Source of the DNA: an uncultured Granulosicoccus sp.
GTDB taxonomy: Bacteria; Pseudomonadota; Gammaproteobacteria; Granulosicoccales; Granulosicoccaceae
DNA length: 52,895 nucleotides
Assembly: GCA_937991945.1 (NCBI GenBank)
Contig: CALKLO010000122.1
Coordinates: 1-52,895, forward strand
Direction of reading: 5' to 3'
The notes under the pieces were generated by a model. That model did not search any database and was not told the origin of the DNA. It saw only the letters and a list, made by a program, of their open reading frames with translations. The position numbers and the translations under genes are program-made. Shown here piece after piece: positions 43,499 through 50,631 of the stretch (position 1 is its first letter; each line of letters starts with the position of its first letter).

Positions 43499-43762
43499 TT
43501 AATTGAAGTAGGCGAACCAGTCAGCGGTACTTTTGAGGCCTTCTGGATTGAGTTTGTTGAGACGCTCTTTTCCTCTTGGTGTAACGATGATCAGGTTTCC
43601 TTCTTCGAGGATGGTCAAATGTTTCCTGATAGCGTTACGCGACATATCGAATCGCTCTGTTACTTCTGCAATGGTTAAGTCTTCTTGACTCAATTGCATC
43701 AGAATTTGCCGGCGGGTGGGGTCGCTGAGCGCGCGAAATGAGTCCTGTAATTGTGACTTCAT
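43499..43762 (-). CDS. ArsR-family winged-helix repressor
   Basis: The 87-residue product has the ArsR/SmtB winged helix (ALSDPTRRQILMQLSQEDL, IAEVTERFDMSRNAIRKHLT, and the wing NLIIVTPRGKERLN). No metal-binding Cys pair is visible, so it may sense an organic ligand or redox state. It is the first gene of a minus-strand pair with the P450. Two operator-like palindromes lie just upstream at 43771-43813, fitting autorepression. Confidence 0.83.
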   Translation of the reverse strand: MKSQLQDSFRALSDPTRRQILMQLSQEDLTIAEVTERFDMSRNAIRKHLTILEEGNLIIVTPRGKERLNKLNPEGLKSTADWFAYFN

Positions 43763-43770
43763 GATTTAAA

Positions 43771-43788
43771 TAACACCAATAGGTGCCA
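43771..43788. promoter_or_regulatory. Imperfect operator-like palindrome 1 (ArsR promoter)
   Basis: TAACACCAATAGGTGCCA is a partly symmetric copy of the perfect palindrome 25 bases away (left half TAACACC identical, right half GGTG conserved). It starts 9 bases upstream of the ArsR ATG. Confidence 0.55.
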
Positions 43789-43795
43789 CAAGCAT

Positions 43796-43813
43796 TAACA
43801 CCATATGGTGTTA
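43796..43813. promoter_or_regulatory. Perfect 18-bp palindrome 2 (ArsR promoter)
   Basis: TAACACCATATGGTGTTA is fully self-complementary, and its centre is 25 bases from that of the first copy (about two and a half helical turns). Position between the ArsR gene and the divergent oxidoreductase makes it a likely ArsR operator, possibly affecting both. Confidence 0.65.
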
Positions 43814-43995
43814 TGTCAAGGAGTTTGGTATGCACTTGTCCGAATGCGTGGAGCTGCAGGTAAAAATCCAGCAGGTGAAGTACGGGACTAAGTTTGCTAG
43901 TCTTGAGCGAGCTAGGTTTGTCCTACCTTGTGTTTGACTTGCGGCCTAATTTTACGAAGAAGTAGCTCTTTATATTAGAGACGGAACCATTTCTC

Positions 43996-46080
43996 ATGAG
44001 TACACCTGTACGGCAGCGCTCCGTTTGCCCGCACGATTGTCCTAGCGTCTGCGCGTTAGAAGTCGAAGTACTCAATGAGACGACGATAGGTCGGGTATAC
44101 GGTGCTAAGGATCACAGCTATACCCAAGGTGTCATATGTGCAAAGGTCTCGCGCTATGCAGAGCGGGTTCATCATCCTGACAGGCTGACAACACCGCTGC
44201 GGCGTGTGGGGAGTAAGTCGTCTATTGCTGATGGCGTTGCACCGCAGTTCGAACCCATCAGTTGGGACGAAGCACTGGACACCATCGCTACCCGCTTTAA
44301 GTCCATTAAGAATGAGCACGGAGCCGAGGCCATTTGGCCCTACCATTACGCTGGCACGATGGGTCTGGTGCAACGCGATGGCTTGGATAGGTTTCGCCAT
44401 GCACTAGGTACCACTCGTCAACATTCAACCTTTTGTGTTGCGTTGTCCGATGCAGGTTTTTTAGCGGGTGTGGGTTCTAAACGCGGTAGCGATACTCGGC
44501 TCATGCTCAAGAGTGATCTAATCGTTGTATGGGGAGGCAACCCTGTTAGCACTCAAGTTAATGTGATGAATCATGTTGCGCAAGCTAGACGGCACAACAA
44601 TGCCAAGTTTGTTGTCATTGACCCTTACCGCACTAAAACTGCTGAAAAAGCAGACATGCATTTAATGTTAAAACCAGGAACCGATGGCGCCTTAGCGTGT
44701 GCTGTCATGCATGTCTTGTTTGAAGAAAATTATGCCGACCATGAGTACTTGGCTCAATACACGGATCGCCCTGTAGATTTTTGCGAGCATTTGAAAACTC
44801 GGACGCCACAATGGGCGTCTGAAATCACAGGGCTCAGCGTAGAGGAAATAGTCGCTTTCGCTCGTCTTTATGGACAAACTAACAATAGTTTTATCCGAAT
44901 AGGTTATGGCTTTACGCGTTCGCGAAACGGTGCGACTAATATGCATGCTGTCACCTGCCTCCCAGCCGTGACGGGTGCATGGCAATACGAAGGGGGTGGG
45001 GCGCTTTATGGCAATGCGGCGCTCTATGATTTAGACAAGTCGCGTATATGTGGACAAGATATTCCCTGCAGTACTCGCATAGTGGATCAATCACGCATTG
45101 GTCATGCGTTGACAGGCAATCAAATTGATTTGCAGGGTGGCCCGCCGATAAAAGCGTTGTTTGTTCAAAACACTAATCCTGCTGTTGTCGCACCCGAGAC
45201 TCGGCATGTATTGGAGGGGCTTGCTCGAGACGATTTGTTCACGGTAGTGCACGAACAATTTATGACAGAAACGGCGCAATACGCCGACATTGTTTTACCC
45301 GCTACCATGTTCCTTGAACACGATGACATTTATACCGCAGGTGGTCACACGCATTTGCAAGTGGGTAAGCAATTGATATCAGCACCTGGTGAGTGTCGTA
45401 GTAATCACGAAGTACTACAAGCTCTTGCGAGTAGGTTAGGGTTGGTGCATGCAGGCTTTGATATGAGCGCTCGGGAATTAATTGATGACATGCTAAGTGC
45501 ATCTAAGCTACCCAGCTTTGATGCCATGGTTGAGTCTGGTGGGCTTGACTGTGCATTGCCGACGCATGCTGAAACCAACTTTTTAGACGGCTTTGACACC
45601 CCCGATAAGCGTTTTCATTTTGCCCCTGACTGGCGTCGTGTTGGTCCCAATACACAAGGCATACCTGAATTCCCTGATCATTGGGCCGTGACGGATGCAC
45701 CAACTCAAGAGCATCCACTAAGGTTAGTGACAGCGCCTGCCAGACAGTTTCTCAATAGTAGTTTTACCGAAACACCCAGTGGTAGGCGTATGGAAAAATC
45801 ACCTTTTGTGCGTATTCACCCTGATGATTTGGCCCGCTATAGCCTACATGATGGGCAGCTAGTGACGTTGGGTAATGCCTTGAGTGAAGTTTCCCTGATG
45901 GCTAAGGAATTCTCTGGCGTACAACTAGGTACCGTCGTCGTTGAGGGTATTTGGCCCAATAAAGATTTTGAAGGGGGCTTGGGAATAAACAGTTTAGTGA
46001 GTAGTGAGCCTGGAAAGCCCAATGGGGGCGCTGTTTACCATGACACCGCTGTATGGATTAAAGCGTGCAGCCAGGGTTGA
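43996..46080 (+). CDS. Molybdopterin oxidoreductase (MopB family), possible secondary respiratory or detoxifying enzyme
   Basis: The 694-residue product has an N-terminal 4Fe-4S site (CPHDCPSVC, then Cys in GVICAK, about 11-52) and the MopB catalytic domain (about 60-540, with VWGGNPVST and LMLKPGTDGALACAV) plus a C-terminal molydopterin-dinucleotide-binding domain (about 570-690). A Cys in STFCVALSDAG near 150 is in the right region for a metal ligand. There is no Tat signal and no partner subunit next to it, so it seems a cytoplasmic single-subunit enzyme. Substrate is unknown; family members act on formate, nitrate, sulfoxides and others. Upstream are ArsR operators. Confidence 0.8.
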   Translation: MSTPVRQRSVCPHDCPSVCALEVEVLNETTIGRVYGAKDHSYTQGVICAKVSRYAERVHHPDRLTTPLRRVGSKSSIADGVAPQFEPISWDEALDTIATRFKSIKNEHGAEAIWPYHYAGTMGLVQRDGLDRFRHALGTTRQHSTFCVALSDAGFLAGVGSKRGSDTRLMLKSDLIVVWGGNPVSTQVNVMNHVAQARRHNNAKFVVIDPYRTKTAEKADMHLMLKPGTDGALACAVMHVLFEENYADHEYLAQYTDRPVDFCEHLKTRTPQWASEITGLSVEEIVAFARLYGQTNNSFIRIGYGFTRSRNGATNMHAVTCLPAVTGAWQYEGGGALYGNAALYDLDKSRICGQDIPCSTRIVDQSRIGHALTGNQIDLQGGPPIKALFVQNTNPAVVAPETRHVLEGLARDDLFTVVHEQFMTETAQYADIVLPATMFLEHDDIYTAGGHTHLQVGKQLISAPGECRSNHEVLQALASRLGLVHAGFDMSARELIDDMLSASKLPSFDAMVESGGLDCALPTHAETNFLDGFDTPDKRFHFAPDWRRVGPNTQGIPEFPDHWAVTDAPTQEHPLRLVTAPARQFLNSSFTETPSGRRMEKSPFVRIHPDDLARYSLHDGQLVTLGNALSEVSLMAKEFSGVQLGTVVVEGIWPNKDFEGGLGINSLVSSEPGKPNGGAVYHDTAVWIKACSQG

Positions 46081-46189
46081 TTCGCAAAAACTAGGGCTAG
46101 TTCCGTCTAATATCGGGTGTCGTTGAAACCATTGTTTCAACCGACTGTCACAGGGTTCAGTATTTTCCAGTTGAGTGGGTTCTCTTGCA

Positions 46190-46669
46190 ATGACAATGTC
46201 CAAACGTGTACTCGTATCGCTATTCGCAAGCTTTGCCGTTTTATGGGCCACCGTGTCCCATTCCGCAGAGCCCGTCTCTAAATCTCGATTAGCAGGGGTT
46301 GCCATTGGTGGGCATGATTCGGTTGCCTATCACCAGATTGATCGTGACCCACAAGCAAACGCTATCGAAGGCACTAAAACCTATACGGTTGAATATAAGG
46401 GTGCTAAGTGGCGGTTTGCATCAAAGGAGAGCAGCGAGTTATTTGCAGCTAACCCCGATCAGTATTCACCGAGCTATAACGGCCATTGCGCAAACGCTCT
46501 GAGTTTGGGCGAAGGTCTTATACGGACTGATGGTACGCATTGGGAAATTTTTGAAAACAAGCTCTATTTATTTTACGCAGCCAGAGGCCGAGTGAGATGG
46601 ACTGATGGCAACTGGGAAACCTATAAGGTTGCTGCGGACGCTGCATGGGAACGCTTGTCTAAGCGCTAA
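46190..46669 (+). CDS. Exported YHS-domain protein
   Basis: The 159-residue product has a signal peptide (about 5-27, ending SHSA) and a YHS-type domain (about 35-130): GGHDSVAYHQ, YKGAKWRFASKESSELFAANPDQYSP in two parts, and HCANALSLG. YHS domains occur with metal or heme-handling proteins. The protein would be periplasmic. ATG 46190 was chosen; ATG 46196 is also possible, and no strong ribosome-binding site was found. It is 109 bases after the molybdopterin oxidoreductase, on the same strand, so a loose functional pairing is possible. Confidence 0.75.
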   Translation: MTMSKRVLVSLFASFAVLWATVSHSAEPVSKSRLAGVAIGGHDSVAYHQIDRDPQANAIEGTKTYTVEYKGAKWRFASKESSELFAANPDQYSPSYNGHCANALSLGEGLIRTDGTHWEIFENKLYLFYAARGRVRWTDGNWETYKVAADAAWERLSKR

Positions 46670-46711
46670 TGTAAGTACTGCTTGCGGTACAGACTGGGTG
46701 TGTTGAAAACC

Positions 46712-46933
46712 TCATTTTCTAGCCAGGTACACACCGACCAAAGTCACCGCAAAGCCCACTAGCTGCAATGAGCTGAGTTGGTCGTTATAAAACCACCAAG
46801 CCAATATACTTGCCAGTGGCGGCGCAATGAACATCAAAACCACTGCATTGCTACCGATGGTTGATGCTGCGGCCAAGGCAACGCCGATCATGCCTATTGC
46901 TAAACCAATGAAGGTCCATTCCGTTCTGAGCAC
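46712..46933 (-). pseudogene. Remnant of an EamA/DMT-family transporter (C-terminal end)
   Basis: A 73-codon frame encodes the last two or three helices of a drug/metabolite transporter: WTFIGLAIGMIGVALAAAS, NAVVLMFIAPPLASILAWWFYND and SLQLVGFAVTLVGVYLARK. EamA proteins have about 290 residues with ten helices. An in-frame TAG lies just before the first codon (GTG 46933), and the 57 bases upstream hold no more of the gene. So only a truncated tail remains, most likely after a deletion. Confidence 0.7.
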
Positions 46934-47002
46934 CTAAGCTCGTGACATCCAAGGTTAGCCGTAATATTATGGAGTCTCTAAAGACACTGATTGTTGAATG
47001 AC

Positions 47003-47524
47003 ATGGATGAGCCCAAGCAAACTAAACGCAAAATCGTGTCATCGCGTCATTTGGCAGACTCAGAAGGGTGGGAGTTGTCAGAAGTTGAGTATGGTTTGAT
47101 CATCGCGTACAACGGGTTTTCTCGATGGGTGTCCAAATGTATGCAGGCCGCTGGTAATCAGGAAATGGCCTCTTTAGATATATTGGTTATTCATCACATT
47201 AACCACAGAGCCAAACAAAAGAAACTATCCGACATTTGTTTCTTACTAAACGTTGAAGATGTGCATACCGTTAACTATTCAATTAGAAAGCTATTAAAAG
47301 CTGAATTGATTGTTGGAAAAAAGCAAGGTAAGGAAATGTTTTATAGCACAACAGAAACAGGCCAAGCTCTGTGCGACCAATACCGAGAAATTAGAGAGCA
47401 ATGTTTGCTAGAGGGGCTTACTCGGTTAGATGTAAAACCCCAAGAGCTTAGTGAAATTGCTTCTGTGTTGAGATCGCTCTCAGGGCTATACGATCAGGCT
47501 TCTAGATCTGCGGCATCGCTATAA
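47003..47524 (+). CDS. MarR-like winged-helix regulator (COG5631 type)
   Basis: The 173-residue product has an N-terminal helical region and a winged helix (about 60-130: MASLDILVIHHINHRAKQKKL, SDICFLLNVEDVHTVNYSIRKLL, ELIVGKKQGKEMFYSTTETGQ). This matches predicted MarR-like regulators of the COG5631 kind. ATG 47003 was chosen; TTG 46991 is in frame. It sits between the DMT remnant and the TRAP operon and is a good candidate to regulate the TRAP/oxoprolinase genes. Confidence 0.75.
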   Translation: MDEPKQTKRKIVSSRHLADSEGWELSEVEYGLIIAYNGFSRWVSKCMQAAGNQEMASLDILVIHHINHRAKQKKLSDICFLLNVEDVHTVNYSIRKLLKAELIVGKKQGKEMFYSTTETGQALCDQYREIREQCLLEGLTRLDVKPQELSEIASVLRSLSGLYDQASRSAASL

Positions 47525-47551
47525 CAACCAACGCATTGATTGAATACGCAT

Positions 47552-47572
47552 GGCTCAGCTGTTTAGCGAGCC
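47552..47572. terminator. Weak hairpin between convergent genes
   Basis: GGCTC 47552-47556 pairs with GAGCC 47568-47572, with an inner GCT/AGC pair. There is no T run. It sits between genes ending at 47524 and 47574 and may assist termination. Confidence 0.35.
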
Positions 47573-47573
47573 G

Positions 47574-48875
47574 TTACTGATTCATAAATGAGGGTAGAGC
47601 GGTAACGATGCCTGGAAAAATGATGATCATAACCACGGCGAGTAATAGCAGGAGGAAAAAAGGAAACGAAGCCTTAGCTATCTTGAGAATGTCCAAGCCT
47701 GTTAGCCCTTGAATCACAAACAAATTAAACCCGACAGGTGGTGTGATTTGCGACATTTCAACGACAATCACAAGGTAAATACCAAACCATAGCGGATCAA
47801 TACCGGCACCTTCTACTATGGGCATAATGATGGATGTTGTGAGTACAACAACCGAAATTCCATCGAGAAAGCATCCAAGAATTATGAAAAACACCGTAAG
47901 CGCAAATAAGAGCGCATAGATTGAAAGCTCCATAGAGCCAATCCATGTCGCTAAGTGTCTTGGAATGCCGGTGAAGCCCATGGAGACGGAAAGAAAGGCT
48001 GCTCCAATTAAGATGAATGCAATCATGCAAGATGTCACGGTTGCGCCCATCAAGCTACTCTTCAACATCTCAAGGCTCAAAGAGCCTGATTTCCAAGCGA
48101 GTAGCACTGAAAGAATAACGCCAACAGCTGCGGCATCGGTAGGAGATGCTATACCAAGATAGATTGACCCTATGACGCCTGTAATCAGGGCCAATACCGG
48201 TAGCAGACTGCGTGATGCACGTAATTTTTCTTTGAATGACAGCGTTGGGCCCGCTTCTTCAAGTTTGATTTTTTTAGTTAAACAATAGGCGACAACGTAG
48301 CCTGAAAAAAGAAGCACTAGGAGTATCCCTGGAATGACGCCTGCGACAAACAGTCGAGCTATCGATTGCTCAGTGGCCACGCCATAAACAATCAGAATAA
48401 TTGAGGGGGGTATCAGTAGTCCTAGCGTGGCGGAACCTGCCAAGGTCCCAATGATTAAGCTTTCTGGATACCCGCGCTGCGTCAGTTCAGGTATGGACAT
48501 CTTGCCAATAGTTGCAGCAGTGGCTGCAGACGATCCCGATACGGCAGCGAAGATTGCGCAGCCAAATACATTGACATGAAGAAGCCTGCCAGGAAGTCTT
48601 CCGAGCCAGGGTGACAGGCCGCTGAACATGTCTTCAGACAGCCTTGAGCGAAGGAGAATCTCACCCATCAATATAAACATAGGTAGGGCTGCCAATGCCC
48701 ATGAATAGCTATGTCCCCAAACAGTGGTGGCCAGAATAGGGCCAATAGGGGCTGATGACAGTAAGTACATTCCTGCCATGCCAGTAACGATGAGTGCGTA
48801 GCCTACCCATACACCGATACTGAGCATGCCAATGAGCAGTGCCAAAAGAATCGCGATGGTTGTTAGATCTGTCAT
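47574..48875 (-). CDS. TRAP transporter large permease (DctM type)
   Basis: The 433-residue product has 11-12 hydrophobic helices and DctM family features: LPMFILMGEILLRS near 62-75, SGSSAATAATIGKM near 112-125 and GLLIPPSIILIVYG near 150-163, then GCFLDGISVVVLTTSIIMPI near 335-355. It carries the ion-coupled translocation of a carboxylate-like substrate. It follows dctQ by 12 bases and lies downstream of it in a three-gene set. Confidence 0.92.
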   Translation of the reverse strand: MTDLTTIAILLALLIGMLSIGVWVGYALIVTGMAGMYLLSSAPIGPILATTVWGHSYSWALAALPMFILMGEILLRSRLSEDMFSGLSPWLGRLPGRLLHVNVFGCAIFAAVSGSSAATAATIGKMSIPELTQRGYPESLIIGTLAGSATLGLLIPPSIILIVYGVATEQSIARLFVAGVIPGILLVLLFSGYVVAYCLTKKIKLEEAGPTLSFKEKLRASRSLLPVLALITGVIGSIYLGIASPTDAAAVGVILSVLLAWKSGSLSLEMLKSSLMGATVTSCMIAFILIGAAFLSVSMGFTGIPRHLATWIGSMELSIYALLFALTVFFIILGCFLDGISVVVLTTSIIMPIVEGAGIDPLWFGIYLVIVVEMSQITPPVGFNLFVIQGLTGLDILKIAKASFPFFLLLLLAVVMIIIFPGIVTALPSFMNQ

Positions 48876-48887
48876 GGTCTGCCTCCT

Positions 48888-49427
48888 TTAAAGCATGTCT
48901 TCTTTGTGAATACTTGGGGCTCTGTTTAAGAGGGTTAACACCAGTGCATCAATTAAGGCGATTGCCAACGTACCGATTCCAAAGCAAACAACGCTTTGTG
49001 GAATCCACAAGTTAATGGCAATCATGCCTGGGGACACATCTTCGTAAAGGTAGGATTCATGCGCTAGCACGATCATTTGCCACAACGTAAAGAGTGTGAC
49101 AAGAACGGCAACTGACAAAGAAAACACTTCTGCAACGAGCCGAGGGGTAGGCGACAGTCGTCCTAGAAATAAGGTGACGCGTATGTGGCCGTCTCGTGTA
49201 AACGTATACGCCAGTGCTAAGAATGAAGCCGAGGCTAGGAAAAAACCGGCAAAGTCTGCGTACGAAGGAATAGAGTAGCTAGCGCCGGTGCCCAGCACCT
49301 TAGTCAGTAGATTAAGCACAACTTGGGTGCTAACCAGTAAGCAAATTAACGCGATTAAGCTTGCTGCTGCAGCGCCGCTGAATAGGTACAGTTTGTCTAG
49401 AATTCTTCGCATATCACTGGTGCTCAA
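48888..49427 (-). CDS. TRAP transporter small permease (DctQ type)
   Basis: The 179-residue product has four hydrophobic helices (about 13-33, 51-69, 88-116 and 138-165) and the family pattern FAGFFLASASFLALAYTFTRDGHIRV in the middle. It pairs with the DctM permease, 12 bases downstream. Its own gene is 84 bases downstream of the binding-protein gene. Confidence 0.85.
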   Translation of the reverse strand: MSTSDMRRILDKLYLFSGAAAASLIALICLLVSTQVVLNLLTKVLGTGASYSIPSYADFAGFFLASASFLALAYTFTRDGHIRVTLFLGRLSPTPRLVAEVFSLSVAVLVTLFTLWQMIVLAHESYLYEDVSPGMIAINLWIPQSVVCFGIGTLAIALIDALVLTLLNRAPSIHKEDML

Positions 49428-49511
49428 GACTATGGATGCAGTGTGTATTTATGCACTGGTGAAGCAGCTGTGACGGAGCTAGCTGCCTCACCAGAGATCT
49501 ATAGGTTGAGA

Positions 49512-50489
49512 CTACGGCTTGAAAATCTGAATAATTGACTTCGCCTCAGACGATGCGGAGTCGTTCCAGGCTTCTTGCATTTGAGATCCAATGGCTTGTA
49601 AACCTGTAATGAGCTCCTCGCTAGGATCGATTACTTTCATACCGTTCTCTTCAAGCTCGGTAGTTTTCGATTCTGTTTCTTCCATGCTCATCTGCCAGCC
49701 TCTAAGTTCAGCATTTTCTGCAGCGCTCATAAGAGCTGTTTGAGTGCTTTGGTTAAGTGCATCGAATACGGTCTTATTGATGACAACGATATTCTTTGGA
49801 ACCCACGCATTGATTGGCGAGTAAACGTTAACAAAGTCCCATGCTTTCGTGTTTGCGCCTGTGGATGGTGAGGTGATCATTGCCTCGACTTGGCCGGTAG
49901 AGAAAGCTTGCGCTATATCAGGAGCTTCAACCTGTGTTGGGGATGCACCAGCAATGGATGCGAACTGTTCTAAGGTTGCGTTGTATGCACGAAATTTTAG
50001 TCCACGTAAATCATCTACTGATTGAATCTCGTCTTTTGTATATAAGCCTTGTGGCGGCCATGGTACTGAGAACAACGGTTGTAGATTTTGCTTGGCTAGA
50101 AGTTCTGTGATGATTGGTTTTTGCGCCTGCCAAAGATCTAAAGCTTCTTCATAGCTAGTGGCTAGAAAGGGGAGTGAGTCTAAGCCGTAAGCGGCGTTCT
50201 CGTTAGAAAGTCGCGAGAGAAAAAACTCTCCGATAGCAACACTGTTGCTGCGTACTGCATTCTTGATTTCTGGGTGTTTGATTAACGAGCCTGCTGAATG
50301 AACCGTTATGTTTATATCGCCGGCTGTAGTGGTTCTGACTTCGTTAGCAAACTCAATGATATTGGCCGTGTGAAAGGTTTTATCAGGATAAGGCGTTGGC
50401 ATATCCCAGTCAGCTGCAGAACCTGATGCTGAATAAAGTAGCGTGGAAACGATACCGGTAGTGATTGATAGAGAGCGTAAAAAAGACAT
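49512..50489 (-). CDS. TRAP transporter substrate-binding protein (DctP type)
   Basis: The 325-residue product has a signal peptide (about 1-26) and the DctP fold. The conserved Arg of the substrate site is in LRGLKFRAYN (about 150), and VEAPDIAQAFSTGQVEAMITSP follows near 175. The Arg usually clamps a carboxylate. In Bordetella pertussis, TRAP proteins of this class (DctP6/DctP7) bind pyroglutamate, and the divergent gene here encodes a 5-oxoprolinase-like enzyme, so pyroglutamate or a related compound is a sensible guess. Confidence 0.88.
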   Translation of the reverse strand: MSFLRSLSITTGIVSTLLYSASGSAADWDMPTPYPDKTFHTANIIEFANEVRTTTAGDINITVHSAGSLIKHPEIKNAVRSNSVAIGEFFLSRLSNENAAYGLDSLPFLATSYEEALDLWQAQKPIITELLAKQNLQPLFSVPWPPQGLYTKDEIQSVDDLRGLKFRAYNATLEQFASIAGASPTQVEAPDIAQAFSTGQVEAMITSPSTGANTKAWDFVNVYSPINAWVPKNIVVINKTVFDALNQSTQTALMSAAENAELRGWQMSMEETESKTTELEENGMKVIDPSEELITGLQAIGSQMQEAWNDSASSEAKSIIQIFKP

Positions 50490-50525
50490 TGATTACTCCG
50501 CAAGCTTAGGTGAGTGACTTGATTA

Positions 50526-50537
50526 GTGGATATCCAC
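50526..50537. promoter_or_regulatory. Palindrome in the TRAP/oxoprolinase divergent promoter
   Basis: GTGGATATCCAC is a perfect 12-bp palindrome inside the 142-base divergent region. Its half-site TAGTGGA recurs at 50563-50569. It is a candidate operator for a regulator of both transcription units; the nearby MarR-like gene at 47003 is one possible source. Confidence 0.5.
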
Positions 50538-50631
50538 GATGCTGTGTTTAGGTCATTTCAAATAGTGGACGTTGTCATTTTGTCAGTGTTATGTAAATAT
50601 ATCAACAACAAAATGAAAGTGAGAAATATCC

